Position numbers and translations under genes: made by a program. A stretch of 64,000 nt of DNA from Henricia sp. BOLD:AAB3569 (taxonomy: Eukaryota; Echinodermata; Asteroidea; Spinulosida; Echinasteridae), in NCBI GenBank assembly GCA_037783545.1, contig JBBELK010000298.1, forward strand, positions 1,116,001 through 1,180,000, in the 5' to 3' direction. Shown piece by piece: positions 11,135 through 23,490 of this stretch. Below the pieces are notes generated by a model that saw only the letters and a program-made list of their open reading frames with translations, did not search any database and was not told the origin of the DNA. The number at the start of each line of letters is the position of its first letter. Position 1 is the stretch's first letter.

Positions 11135-12267
11135 TTAGTGTCCGCGCATCAGCACAGTTGCCATTTTCTTTGGGGAATATGGGACGCGCTCCGCGAAAAT
11201 TAGTCGGTTCTCGGTTTTTGTGCCCATATTTCAGTGGCGGATCAAAATACAATGGAAATTCCGCGCGGTACCTGGAAATTCCTGGCGGTAAATCAGATTA
11301 CTGCTAGGAATTTCAATTGTGTGTGTATGTATTTTATAATGAGCTTGGAGGATCCGCTCTGATTTATAGCAAACACTCGACCCGTTAATTTTCACAGAGC
11401 GCGCCGTTTTATGAAAAACTGTTTTCAACCCTGCGCGTATGAAATGTTCTTTTGTATTTAAGTTGACATCAAAATATTCATATAAAAGTTTCATTATGCA
11501 GGACTGCATAAAGCTTTGTGTGCTGAAAGTTCCTACTCTCGTATTGACTGCAATTTCAATCAAAAATTGTTGATTATTTTTGCGTTTCTTTAATATATTA
11601 TCAAAAGGACCGGGTTCTGTTCCCATACCGATTCCCAAGAATTTGCCCTAACTACTTAGGACTGACTTACGCCTTGGTATGAAATTTTAGATCTACTTCT
11701 TTTGCTCTTTAGGTGTTCCTATAGCCTCAAAGCAAATTCCGCAACAAGAATGCCTCAGATATCGTCTGGTAAACTAAATTTTTCGTTGCTGTTCGGAATC
11801 TTCCCGCATCCCACGGATTATCCCGGCCCCGTGCATGTGATTGATTCGACCGCTAAACAGCTCCAGCAAACGCTGATATATCGAATGTCGTTTTGATGCG
11901 CTATAGTACGAACCTTAATTGATTAATATGATACGAATGCCGTATGGATTAAGCCGGTGATCAAAAACGACAGCGGTTTGTATTAGAACATTCTTGGATT
12001 TTGTTTGTTTGCGCGGTCATTGTCGTGACACCGCCGTGCTTATTTAAAAGTACCCGAGTAGGCGTGATTTTTACATGTTATCCTGCCGTATAATAAGAAC
12101 ATTTTCTATTATTATACAAATCATCCTCTATTAAATGAAGATCATTATATAAAAGTTACCTTTTAGGGAAGAAATTACACATGAAAAATTGACGACCAAC
12201 CCATAAATAACGTCCAAAGGGAAGATACCATCGTCACAACTCGATTACAGGCTCACCACATGCATTC
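11135..12267. other. intergenic, no gene supported
   Basis: A 135-residue minus-strand open frame (11,231-11,638) exists but has no domain, no repeated support and an unremarkable composition. I treat it as chance. Confidence 0.35.
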
Positions 12268-12325
12268 GCTGTCTCTGGTTCGAATCCCGACAAGAACCAT
12301 ATTTTTCTCTGTCTCATCCCATGTT
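12268..12325 (+). repeat. 3' half of a tRNA-derived SINE
   Basis: B box GGTTCGAATCCCGACAAG followed by the family tail TTTTTCTCTGTCTCATCCCA TGTTT. The A-box half is missing. Confidence 0.65.
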
Positions 12326-12642
12326 TATTTCACGATTACTCTGTAAAATCAAATCTGTGTCTAATAACAACGGTTCCTTTATCGACATGATTGCGGGAAA
12401 GAACGGCAAATGTATCGAAAATTTCAAACTGTTTCATTTGGTAATGCCCAGTAAGGCATACATCATTTGCAAGATAAAACATTTTTGTCGATTCATAAAG
12501 TAAAATTTTGTGTCATTACAAATGATAAAATGGGTTTTGAAAGATGTCGAGTCACTCCATATACCATGGAAAGACGAGTACCGGCTGTATATGAGACAGC
12601 TTAGCAAATCGTACATATACTATACCTCTAAACAGCAATATA

Positions 12643-12753
12643 CAGAGGCGGATCCAGCCTCATTAAAATACAGAAATACAATGGAATTCAGAGGATCGGA
12701 CCCCCTGAAATTAGTTGTATTCCTGTATTTTAATGAGGCTGGATCCGCCTCTG
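12643..12753. mobile_element. 111 bp palindromic MITE (AGAGGCGGATCCAGCC family)
   Basis: Arms of ~38 bp, CAGAGGCGGATCCAGCCTCA then TTAAAATACAG on the left and its near-perfect complement on the right. It lies inside a 187-residue open frame (12,510-13,073); because the palindrome supplies part of that frame, the frame is not taken as a gene. The word GGCGGATCCAG recurs at about 40,845. Confidence 0.85.
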
Positions 12754-15700
12754 ATATAGCACAAGTATTGGTGACGTATATTTGTGACATTTATCTAAAA
12801 AATCTCGTTTGTTTGTTTATATACATTACTGCATGGCTAGATTCTTCTTCGTCATGCACTAACGCACGAGTGACTATAAGGACACTCACCCTTAGTATCT
12901 ATACCGGAGTAACGGGCTCGAATTTCCCCATCTCATTAATTGGTCCATGTATCACAATTACACCAAATTATTATATGACAGCTGCTGATGCTAGATTGAT
13001 GTCCAAGGATCTTTCTTCATGGTGTTTGGGAGGGAGAAAACACGATGTAGAATCGCATTGTTGTCATTCTTAGATTATGGGAGCGGAATTTTGCTTGATG
13101 CCTGTATTGCGTGCAAAGCGGCTTGGGTCACTCCCAAACTTCGGTAGAAACACCCCCAAAGATTGTGCGTTCAAAACTATACCTCGTGCGCACTTGTGAC
13201 ATTTGAAGAATGTTTTAACTATTTTTTATTGATTAAAATAATTTTTATGACAAAAGTTTATTGTAGTTCTAACAGCATTTGTATTTGTATATGGAGACTG
13301 CATATGGAGAATCCACCAAGTGTTATAATACTCCAAACGCGCATGCATAACCGGGACACCAAAAACCATGACAAGATCAGTTTTCAGCACTTTTGAAGCA
13401 CAAAGTGTCGCATGTTATTTAGACTTGATATCAAGTCTGTAACTAGTTTATTGGGACACCAAACGTTTTAAACAAAATTTAACAAAGGTTAAATTCAAAC
13501 AAATTTAAGAAAAGTTACATTCAACAAAATTTAATAAAAGTTAACAAAATGACATTCGTTTCCACTGTTCAAACAAAAAGTTGGCGATTGAGCAATTATA
13601 TTTCTCTAAATCTAAATCTAATTATCTTTCATAATTATAAGTGCTGGGCGCTTTCTTACATTTTTTCCCTCTCAATTAGGCCTATATGAATAAACTGAAT
13701 ATGTTTTTTCAGACAGTCGTAGTTTGAGTAACTTGAGACAATGCAAAAATACCTGGTCAGTTTTGCGAACAACTCTTGACTCATAACTTTTTGTCCTATG
13801 TTTTTTCTACAAATTTGTCGAAATAACCCGTATAGGCCTACAAAATATACTGTCTGATTAATTCTGTAGAAACGCGTTTTCTGTCGCGTTTAGGTTCTTG
13901 CAAGCCCTTTTTATGGCTGTTCCGTTGTTTCTCCGGGAAACAGTGGCACACTCGCCCTCTCTGACCTTTGCCCCGACCCGGGGGCGCTCGGGGGTTGTTG
14001 TGGACTCCTCACGGCCGTTCTCGCAAGCTCGTTCCTCGCATTCCAAATGTAATTTGACTTCGCTCTGTTTCAGCCGCCGCAATGTGCTTTGGAAATTGCG
14101 ATGGTAAATCTGTCAGAGGCTCGGTATTTTTGTCTTGGTATACTTGGTTTCAAATTGTGGTTCGTTTTTGCTTCTCGGCTTGCGCTTCTACCAAATTTTT
14201 TTTTTTTTGTCATTTGTGAAAACGTTTGTTCTGATTCTTAAAACTAGATGAAGCTAAAAGAGAATGTGTATATCTTGATGGAAAATAAGTGCGAAAGTGC
14301 GATTTCGCACAATTCTGTAATAAGTAATTTTTTCACAAACGAGAAAAATCAGCTATACACAAATCCTCTTTGCATATTAAACCACCTAAATCATTTTGTT
14401 TATAAGTTACATTTCGCGGAGTTGTTAGTTTTTGATAGGGCACATTGGATTGTATAAGATAATTTAAATTAACAAAAGTTAATTTGTTAATTTCGCGGAG
14501 TATTTTTTCTGCATTTTATTTTCTTATTTCCGTCTGGGTCAAAACATTTAATATTTATCGGATTAACCTCGGTCGTTTGTCACCAAATTCAGCCCATTTA
14601 ATCAAAAAGTCATATAAATCGGGTGACTGCTCCCCAAAATAACACAAATAAATCACCAAAACATATCTATTCTGGACCAAATTTCCCCAATTCGTTGACC
14701 GCACCCATTACAAGTCCGCCATTCGTCTCCTTTGCAATAACAAAACTTGGAGGAAAAACGTCCCGCTCGGCGCTAACAACCAGGCCACAGCTGCCGAAAA
14801 ACTCCTACCGTGATTTACGCGTTCCCCCCGGCGGATTGACCGGTTCAAACACGGTGCCCCATCGAAACCCCCGGACCTCGTTTATAGGACACAAACACTT
14901 GGAAAATAGCCATACCAGCTGACAAAAGCGGTTGTGGCTGAACAAAAGTAACAAAAGGAGAGAAAATGGGGTGATTAATCCTACAACCTTAGGGGTGAAA
15001 ATGGAAGGTCAAATGTCACGTTATATGCCTGGACTTAGGAAGATTGATCGAAATTGACCAGGAACCCAATTCTGTTAAAAAAATGACTGGAATTGTCAAG
15101 AGACTCCCACGCCAAGAATGGCATGTCAACTTCAGAAGAAAAGACAAATTACTCTTTTGTAGGCCTACTCTTTCAATGCTCGAAATTACTGTGCATTATC
15201 GCTGTTGTTTATTTTTGTTGTGGGTTGAATTTCTACTTTTCTGCATAACATTAAAGATGTCTTTAAAACTAGGGTATTTCCTTACATTTTGAAAAATAAA
15301 ACCTTATTAAACTTTCGTTGAAAAGATTGAAATCGATGACCAAAACACGACATGTACTGGAGCAAAGTTAGAAAATTCTAGATCATAAATAATTTATGAG
15401 CAGGAGTGATTTTTTCCCGTGGCTCATTATTCAAACAATTATGAACCATCTGCCAGCCTAAGCGATCTTCATGGTTTATTTATAATATCTGGGCTCGGAA
15501 TTTGAACCCTGTGTAGTATAACAAAGTGCTAGGCGAACGTCTGTTCAATGTCATAAACCGACTGTGTACATAGAGTTGTCGCCAGCATATCCTGCGAGTG
15601 AGAAAGACAAATACAATGCCGTGTACCAAACTCTGAACATCGTCCACAAATAAAGAAATCTCTGCAAAAGATGCATCGAAATGTCTAATTGTGTAAATAA

Positions 15701-17594
15701 CCATCAAGCCATACGGAGCTTTTTGACGACCGGCGATGGTTCTATATAGCAGCGCGTCAGCCGAACTCGTTTCGTGGGTCAAAAGACGCGCTTCCTCGGG
15801 TCACTGGCTTTGGACGACCCGGCAAAACCAATTAGAAGCCCCGGTCTATTCGCCGCCAACGAAATGTACATAAACAAAGTCATAATTGTTAGTTTTTGAT
15901 GTATTTATATTACATGTTTATGTTGAGAAAATCCTGCGATTGGTTGAAAGGTACACTGCGGTTGAACTTCGGTCAAACTTGCCTCATTAAGTTGTTTTTA
16001 TATTTGATTCACCAAATCATGACATGACGCGATAGAAGTCATGATTATACAATTTCATTATATTTGAATAATTGTTCTAATTAATACACACTGTGCTTTA
16101 AAATAAGCTAAAACAGTGGCACCTAACGGTGACTTTGTTCGTAAACCATGAATGTTGGTTTGCACAAACTTGTTGAAATAAAGTAACGTGAAAAGGCACT
16201 ATGGTCCTACAAGTTCTGAATATTTCAGATGCCATTCGTATAGTACATTTTATTTGGATGGGGAAACTTTTTTTATGAATGTAATAAACAAAACAGGCAT
16301 ACTTGGCCTCTGTTATGCATTGTAACCTTCCATTCTAAACAAATGCCTCATTAAAACCCAACTACAAGTGGCCAAGGGCAGAATAAAATCATAATTCTTA
16401 AAAATAATCAAAACAGTTTGGCTTCCTCGACAACGTTTTGCCGGCGTGTTCTCATCTTCGCCAGGGCTTAACCGTAATTTAAGCGCATTACTGCACATTC
16501 CCAAACATCGCATATCGTCCCGGTCGTAAACGATCTCCGCGCGCAGGTTTTCGTCCCTTCCTAATTTCCGTAGTTTCCAAGCTTTCGTCCACCAAAAAGA
16601 AAAATGATAAACAAACAGAGGTTAAAAGTTAAAATAACGATCGGAGCATCGCTGGGGTGATTTACCTAGGGTTGTCCTTACTGTTGTTTTGCTGCGGTCG
16701 ACTATACTTCATTTTGGCTTCGGAATGCCGGGTCGTTGGGGTCGCGAAAGACGATAAATTTCGCGCTTCGAACTTGCAAATTGCCTCGGAGCAGAATTTG
16801 GGAGATTGCATCGCTTATTTTATGTCGAGCTCGAAGAAAAACTCTGAAATTGTGAAGTTTAAAGTCGGGTAGCTACGGGTTATGGCACCCGGGTTTGCGG
16901 GGCACTATCTGGTCAAAGCACCAGGGAATGAGTTCACATACCTGTTACAGGTAGTTCAAAGGTTTACGAAAAGTACTATTAATTTACTTTATACGACCTG
17001 ATTGTTGTTTTTGCTTGGAAATGCATTCTTAGAATTTTAAATGTCTGCCCGTTGTTCGTATGATTCTTTTCTTTCAATAAAGACGGACAATGATACAAAA
17101 AATAGCCAACTATAGCGTAATTATAATTCCAATTCAGAAATAAAGGAATTTCAAATTGTCTTTGAAACATGGCTTTCTTTTTGTTATAAAATTTGCAAAG
17201 AAAATAGCGCTTGAAATTTAGAAATTTGTCTAAAGATACCGATGGCAGTTGAGTGTAAGATGGCGTCTCCGCTTTCAATTAAAAAGTCAGTCACCGTGAC
17301 TGTTCTTTATGCATGCAAAGATTCAGCAAATACCGTGATTTACTTTCTCCATTTTCAACTACTATGCGTTTTTTCGGAAGCACATTATTTAGTGGGGATC
17401 AAATGACTACACCATTCCAAAAAGTATATACAGAGCTCTTGTGTTGACGACCGAACGACTTTCCCCCTAATCTCCTGGCTTCACGTTGGCCCATAACATG
17501 TCCCATAAACCCTGTTCCGTCTTGCAGAAAGCCGGTAAGCATAAATCGGCAACATCTTCCCGTCATCTGGTATAAAATGGACATCGAGTTATGT
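12754..17594. other. gene-free stretch with several CpG-richer islands
   Basis: I see no gene. Islands of higher CpG at about 13,900-14,110, 14,640-14,910 and 16,430-16,880 alternate with AT-rich DNA. A loose tandem of ACAAAATTTAA-like words occupies about 13,468-13,550, and a T-run sits near 14,197. The islands lack repeat partners in the window and could be unique regulatory DNA, but nothing here proves function. Confidence 0.35.
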
Positions 17595-17865
17595 CTTAAA
17601 GATAGTATACATGATTGGTAAACTGTTACAGATAGTTTTATCCCCCTGTGTGATTGAAGATATTAATGATAACCAACCTGAGCAAAAACCAGCTCCGTAC
17701 TTCGTCTAACTTTTGAGAAAACAGTCAAAAAAAGGTTTACAGTCATTTCGCCCCAAATGTGCACGGCTGAAGTAGTGTTTGGACGAAGTGGTTTGGGGCG
17801 AAATGGCACTTGGGCGAAGTAGTTCAGGACGAAGTGGTCCAGTGCGAAATGGTTTTGGGGCGATT
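17595..17865 (+). repeat. dispersed repeat with GGGGCGAA(A/G)TGG mini-repeats, copy 1
   Basis: Matches 51,207-51,455 in the same orientation at high similarity from CTTAAAGATAGTATACATGA through CAGTCATTTCGCCCCAAA. The 3' part is a tandem of ~20 bp units built on CGAAGTGG and GGGGCGAAATGG. The copy number of the units differs between the two loci. Confidence 0.75.
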
Positions 17866-18024
17866 TGAATTGACATCTCGCGAGACAAAAAAATAATTGT
17901 TTTGCTCATTTCTCAAAGACTATAGCACTTCAGACAACCATTTGTCATCGTGCTTATATTGTGCAAGTTATGTGTAAATCTGTGAACATTTCTGATTCTT
18001 CGAGATACCAATCATGCATGTGTA

Positions 18025-18290
18025 CTGCCTATAAAGCCCCAATACATCATTTGCAGTTACCCCAAAAAGCCAAAATTTTACTGCACGAGTCGACAAGAAA
18101 AACCGGACTCTTTTTAAAAAAATGTATGTATAGATTTTTCGAGTTTTCTGAAGTATTACTGCATCTATGTTGCTGAAATGTCGACAAGGCAGTTTATCAA
18201 CATGACTCTTTATAGTTATTTAATTATGATGTTCCTGTTTTAGTTTTCCAATCATGTAATATGTCTTTTGTTCAGAATTTCAGGCACGCA
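18025..18290 (+). repeat. ATCATTTGCA-type repeat (family A) copy
   Basis: Begins AAAGCCCCAATACATCATTT, then CACGAGTCGACAAGAAAAAC, TTTCTGAAGTATTACTGCAT, GACAAGGCAGTTTATC and CCAATCATGTAAT. Same word order as 2,261 and 49,612. Internally shorter than those copies. Confidence 0.7.
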
Positions 18291-18599
18291 ATGTATCTTC
18301 AGATGATATATCTATTCTGATATACAATTACCTCAGCTCTGTCCCTATATCCGTGGTTTTGAATAGGCCTATTTATTACTCATGTCAATAAAATGTGTAT
18401 CGGTCTTTTCATAGTTTTATGTTAAACGGTAATGGGATTTAATTTTATTTATTCTAAACAAGAATTTTAAGAAGGCGTTTATTTGAAATCCCCTTTTAAA
18501 ATCTTGATATATCCGAAACTGAAACTGAAATTAAATTTCGCAAATATGATGCGTTAAAACGGGTATAAACGGGTTTTCTTCATAATATAGGAAAAAAAG

Positions 18600-19085
18600 G
18601 TTGCTTTTAACGACCACAAAGCTTGTCTGGGGCTTGCAACAACTAATGTAAGTCTAAATCGAATTTAAGGCCCTATCATTTGCAAGATAAAACTTTTAAC
18701 AGATTCATGGAATAAGAGTGTAACATATCTAAAGAAGAATGTTGGTAAACTAGCCTGAATTTTTTTTAGCTACATATAGATGCATCAATGCTTCAGAAAA
18801 CCTTGAAAATCTATATGATTTTGTGAACAAGTGTAAAACCACCTTCGGTTGTCAATTTCCAACATGAAATACCATTTTGGACGGAAATAAATTCATGTGG
18901 TGTTTGTTACCATTGCTATATCAACACTTTGAGTAAGGTTTTTCTTGTCAACTCATGAAAAACAAAATTGGGTCATTGCAAATGATGTCAATGGCCTTTA
19001 AAGTATAACATGTGAATGAAATAGCTCATCACTAGGCAATGTCACAAGAAACACCATGAATTTGGATACATTACGAAAACGGTCT
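18600..19085 (-). repeat. dispersed repeat split by a MITE insertion
   Basis: 18,600-18,664 and 19,002-19,085 are the two halves of the repeat that is intact at 5,880-6,110. The gap is filled exactly by the TTAA-flanked MITE at 18,669-18,997. Confidence 0.75.
18669..18997 (-). mobile_element. TTAA-flanked MITE (family B), inserted into an older repeat
   Basis: TTAA at 18,665-18,668 and again at 18,998-19,001; the unoccupied copy at 5,984-5,987 has a single TTAA. Inverted ends are GGCCCTATCATTTGCAAGAT and, inward from the right, AGGCCATTGACATCATTTGC. It has no coding capacity. The target duplication fits a piggyBac-type mechanism. Confidence 0.88.
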
Positions 19086-19547
19086 CTCAAACAAAACAAA
19101 GACTGTTACTGTTGGAGGTCCTGAAGAATCTCCATTCATCTCACACGGCATTCAGCCTTGAGACGTCAAGGTTCCAACCACGGCCTTTGTTTTAATTATT
19201 GCTAACACCACACAAGTCTAAAAGCAACCTCACAGGACGTTTCAATCGTCACTCGTCACTTGACCAGACTGAGCATTTTAAAAGACACGCTACCACAAAG
19301 TAATGGCGCAGACGACCTTCTAGATGAAGGTAACTCCATTCAAGAGGGAGATTTGTGTGTATCAAGGCCGCCTCGATCACTCATTGGTCTGAATTTAGGC
19401 TAAATTTAGGGGAGAAGTGGCAACATTTTTTTGTTGTTTCGGGTTACGCACAGGCTCCGCTCGTATCTGTCGAAAGGTGCCGCTTTTAGTATTTTCGTCA
19501 TTTATCATGCACCAACATGTCTGTCCGCGAAAAAGTTTGGTTTAAAG

Positions 19548-19755
19548 GCTATATTGTATCATTTGCAATGACCCAAAATGTTGCTTCATGGGTTGACAAG
19601 AAAAACCTGAAATCAGAGTGTTGATAGCAATGGTAACAAACACAACATGAATTTATTTCTGTTCAAGATGCATGGTACTTTCTGTTATGAGAAATTAACA
19701 ATTGAAAGCGGTTTAAAAACACAAAAACTACCATGCATGGATTTTAAAGGTTTTC
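19548..19755 (+). repeat. truncated family B MITE
   Basis: Starts with TTTAAAGGCTATATTGTATC then ATTTGCAATGACCCAAAATG and continues with family words to about TTTTAAAGGTTTTC, where it stops and retrotransposon-like sequence begins. The right terminus is missing. Confidence 0.7.
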
Positions 19756-20125
19756 TATTTGATAGAGTGCAAAAGCGTATTGTTAATCTTGTTGGTGAAG
19801 AGTTGGCATCTTTGTTGCATGCACCCTCTTCTTATCGTAGGTTTGTAGCCAGTCGATCTGTCTTTTCTCCAGATATTTTCATGGTAAATTTTCCACCAGT
19901 CTGCCCGATCTGGTTCCTCATATCAGGGTGTTTGAGCGTGGGGCAGGCTTTCTGCTTGTTCCCGCCCATACACTATAGAGCTTTGCCGAGAATGTATAGA
20001 ACAAAGAGTCATTCCAACAGCTTTTCCCCACGTACTCATCTCTTTGGAACTCCTTGCCTGGTGCATGTTTCCCTCCATCCTACAATCTAGATTGTTTGAA
20101 GAGGAATATTAATTTTTACCTTCAG
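19756..20125 (+). pseudogene. degenerate 3' end of a non-LTR retrotransposon ORF2 (CR1/L2-like)
   Basis: In one frame the DNA reads DRVQKRIVNLVGEEL...YRRFVASRSVF. After a frame change it reads GKFSTSLPDLVP, VFERGAGFLLVPAHT, stop codons, then FPTYSSLWNSLPGACFPPSY and LKRNIN. The pattern DRVQ-RA...HRR-VA-LS-F ... LWNSLP--VFP--Y-L--FKR is typical of the C-terminal end of CR1/L2-clade reverse-transcriptase proteins. At least one frameshift and two in-frame stops make it dead. Clade assignment is from motif memory only. Confidence 0.7.
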
Positions 20126-20879
20126 CCTTCTTGTGTTATTTTCATCTTTAGATATCTTCTTGTATACCCCTTACCCAGAGTGGCTTTAGCCTTGTTTGTA
20201 TATATCATATAAAAAGACAATTGCTGTATCTATGTAGCTGAAATTTCCCCCAAAATATTTTCACGTTTTACATCTCAATCTGGACATAATGTTTTCGGCT
20301 TTTCTTCTATCAACAGCTGCGGGCTATTCCCATCTTTTGGCACGCCATCCTGGCCACATAAACGCCGCTCAGCATGCAAAAATGTCTCCTAAATTTCACC
20401 ACATGCATACAACGTGTATTGCCATAAAACTCGCTCTCGCAAAGAAAGCGTGTCTTTTGCTTGAAATCTCATGTCCCGAGTTCAGTAACTTGCTGAAGGG
20501 CGAATATAAAATACGTTTTAGTAGTCTAGAAATATTTATTCGTCATTTCAAGGCAAAAGATTAGTAGGGACATGAAACAGGTGTAGAACATGTTTTAGTT
20601 TCGGGCTTAACTCGATCAAGCTTTATGAAAACGATGACATAATGATGACTTTTCGTCAAGGAGTTTTGGTTGATTGAGATGTCTTATTGATGATGGCAAC
20701 ATCTTACACAAAGAGAGCTTGTGTTGATGTGTAATTTGTTATCAAGGACCACAAATTCGTTTGAGCGATAGCTATATACGTGGCATTTGACGCAACAGAC
20801 ATAATTAGGATTTCCTTTGTGCGCTTTGGGGAACGATAATAATTGTCATAATGACAAGTACTGTACGAGCGGTTTTTTT
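20126..20879. other. intergenic, no feature recognised
   Basis: The 91-residue frame at 20,289-20,564 has no domain that I recognise. Part of the left edge may still belong to the retrotransposon 3' untranslated tail. Confidence 0.35.
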
Positions 20880-21080
20880 CTTTTTATACTATTCAACTCA
20901 ACACAAAAACCATGCATGGATTTTTCACGTTTTCAGAAGTATTACTGTACCTATGTGGCTGAAATTTCTACAGGGAAGTTTTATCAACATGGGCTTTTAA
21001 TCACGAGTGGAAATAACGCCCATTTCAACAGTTTACCATTCATGTTTCTTTATACCTTTAATGTCAAATGTTGTCTTTTG
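20880..21080 (+). repeat. ATCATTTGCA-type repeat (family A), right half
   Basis: ACACAAAAACCATGCATGGA, then CAGAAGTATTACTGTACCTA and a TTTTATCAACATG word in the family order. The left half is absent. Confidence 0.6.
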
Positions 21081-22816
21081 TTTGTCTTGTTATGATTTGG
21101 ATTTTGCATTGAATTTATAACAGTTTTTACAGTGACTTTACTTTTGGTGGGACAAAAATTACTGTTTCGGTAATTTTGTCCGGGAGATTTCTTTTTAGTT
21201 GAAACAATTTAACGATTATGCAAACTGTATGTATGGTTTAATTTGCGCACTGAGTTGCAATTGCAACAGCACTACTCAACATATAATTCTTGCAGACAAT
21301 TTTTATGTCTCACATTTTCCCCGTCGTTTTCTTTTAAAATAACATTTCAGTGTCTGAGTGGCCCCTCGGGTTTTGATATAAACAAACATGATTCAGAATT
21401 TTCTTAGCTCAAACCAAATAAACACACAAAGAGATGCGCTGGTCGGATTGGCGATATGGTGGGTTTATACTGCGAGGCTTTTATTGGATCGATTTCGCTT
21501 TAATGTTTTGTTGATATGAAATGTAAATAGTGTAGCGAACATCGCTGAAAGCTGACCGAGGATATCTGGCTTTTCGCCCCGGCAGCGACTTGGGCGAGCG
21601 CGCTGCGCGTCGTTGTTTGGGCCTGGGTGGGTGGACCACCCATCGGTTCTGCTCCGGACTGTGAAAAAAAATATGGAAAATTATACTTCTTTGCGAGATG
21701 ATTTTAATGGCACTTCTTTTCACGGATGATAATCTAAACAATGTCTTGATTTCCAACACATGTACGGATTTTTTTTAATCCGTATTTTCTATAAACACGC
21801 AAAAAAATGAATAATTAGCCTACGAATTGCAGATCATGACGAACCAAACAGGAACACTGCTCACAAAAACAAGACTGAAACGAAATTTTCTCGGCTTTCG
21901 GCTTTTTCTTTTTCGTATTTTGTACAGTATTTGATATACATGTAATAGAGCGTATTTAACAAGTTTATAATGCAGAGCAATAATCAAAACCAAAAAATAA
22001 ACATCTTTGAAAGTTTTGCCATAAGAAAACAAGTATGGAAGAAAATAGCCCCTTTGGACTCCATAAAAATCTGGCATAATTATCAAGTATTTCCTCGAGT
22101 AAGCTACTGGAACTACAGCTCGCAAAATAAACTTCAAAATGTCCAGGAGTCGTTTGCAACAGAACACCTACTCGCAGTATTTCAACATCTCTTTTCATAC
22201 CAGTTTTGGGCGGGATGTCAGGGGTCAAGTGCAACTTCGGCGGTGGTCGTCTGCTCTTCATCAAATTTTTCTAAAATGGGCGGGAAGTCTTGGGTGTCTT
22301 TGTCAATCTCCATAATTTACTGAAGGCTGGAGGTTTAGTTTCCAATCGGTTTTTGTTTAAATTTTGTGAGCCGCCGCGTTGCTTTTACATGAGAATCGTA
22401 AAAATGCCCAGATTAATCAGACCTGTATACGGCTCGCCTTTATAAATTTTGCGAATCTAATACTACTGTTGATAACATATGACCCCGGTGAACATGAATT
22501 CAATTTTGTTATCTGCAAGAACATGATCGAAATGGCGCAATTCTTGTGGTCTGATTCGTTTTGGGGTTTAAACAGATTTCGTGAATGAATGTTAAGTGTC
22601 CATTCACATTCTTTGAAAACATTTTATTTGTCAACAATGTAAGCACAAACTGTGTGAACTAAATTATATTTTTAAAAGAGCGTTCACTTAAAACAAACCT
22701 TGCGTGAATTTTCAAACAGTTCTGCTGAAATTTTTGCAGGCTATAATTCACCAACGCCTCCCTCCCCCTAAAATAAAGTTTCCTGCAAAATGATATAACA
22801 TGATACAAAATAACGA
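21081..22816. other. intergenic, no gene supported
   Basis: Overlapping frames on both strands at 21,820-22,320 (up to 117 residues) show no domain and mirror each other. A short CpG-rich patch lies near 21,570-21,650. Confidence 0.35.
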
Positions 22817-23490
22817 TATAGACCGTATCGAATAGCCGCCATCTTGTGGGCAGTTTCTTTGTTCCTCTATTGTGCTTACACACTGTACAAATTTCACTAG
22901 CACATTTTTGTCCCACAATCATAAACACATGAGGCAGGTAACTGCTTATGGATGAGGTACCTGATGTGTTAGTGACTAGCACCCCAAGTAGCTGAAGTAG
23001 ATTAAACCACTGTTCCTCATGTGCATCAAGTGATGGTTTAATTTGTTATCTCGCGTCTCATGCACGTGTGGGGCCGGAAAATTCAAAAAGTAAAATTGAA
23101 TGGTCACGTCAGGTGTGTGAAGTGGTGGTCAGAGCGTGCTGAGCAGCATGTGTTGCACCTGACGTGTAAGATGATTGACAATGAAAAGGTTTTTACTGAA
23201 AATCATTTCATCTCTCGCCCATGAAGTGTTTCCATTTAAGCTTTGACTATCGCACCAGGCACATTAAACACTTGAGGTGACACTCGCCTCAACATGAAGT
23301 GACAGTCACCTCAACATGAGGTGACACTCGCCTCACCATGAGGCGTATGCGTTGAACAACACCAAAATATCAGGTGCATGAGCTTGGTAGAATCACGTGC
23401 ATGACGTAGTCACTTTTTACAGTGCATTGTTGAACAGTTTAAGTAACAAAAGGTGCCCTACAAGATGGCAGCTATTCGATACGGTCTATA
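22817..23490. mobile_element. YY1-motif palindromic MITE interrupted by a second element
   Basis: Left end TATAGACCGTATCGAATAGC then CGCCATCTTGTGGGCAG; right end TGCCCTACAAGATGGCAGCT then ATTCGATACGGTCTATA. Complete relatives are ~145 bp, this one is 674 bp. Comparison with 41,183-41,332 places the break inside ATTGTGCTT(A/C)CATTGTTGAAC, where the nested element at 22,881-23,424 sits. Confidence 0.8.
22881..23424. mobile_element. nested ~544 bp element with CACTGTA ends
   Basis: Bounded by CACTGTACAAATTTC and, at the right, CACTTTTTACAGTG, so the termini form a short inverted repeat CACTGTA/TACAGTG. It interrupts the older MITE. Its interior includes a short tandem of GAGGTGACACTCGCCTCA-like units at about 23,270-23,345. 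No coding frame. Superfamily not determined. Confidence 0.65.

Noticed and set aside
11231-11638. 135-residue minus-strand open frame
   Set aside because: No recognisable motif, no splice partner and no similar neighbour. Compatible with chance in AT-rich DNA.
12510-13073. 187-residue plus-strand open frame
   Set aside because: It spans the palindromic MITE at 12,643-12,753, has no domain and continues into AT-rich DNA; the length is partly due to the repeat.
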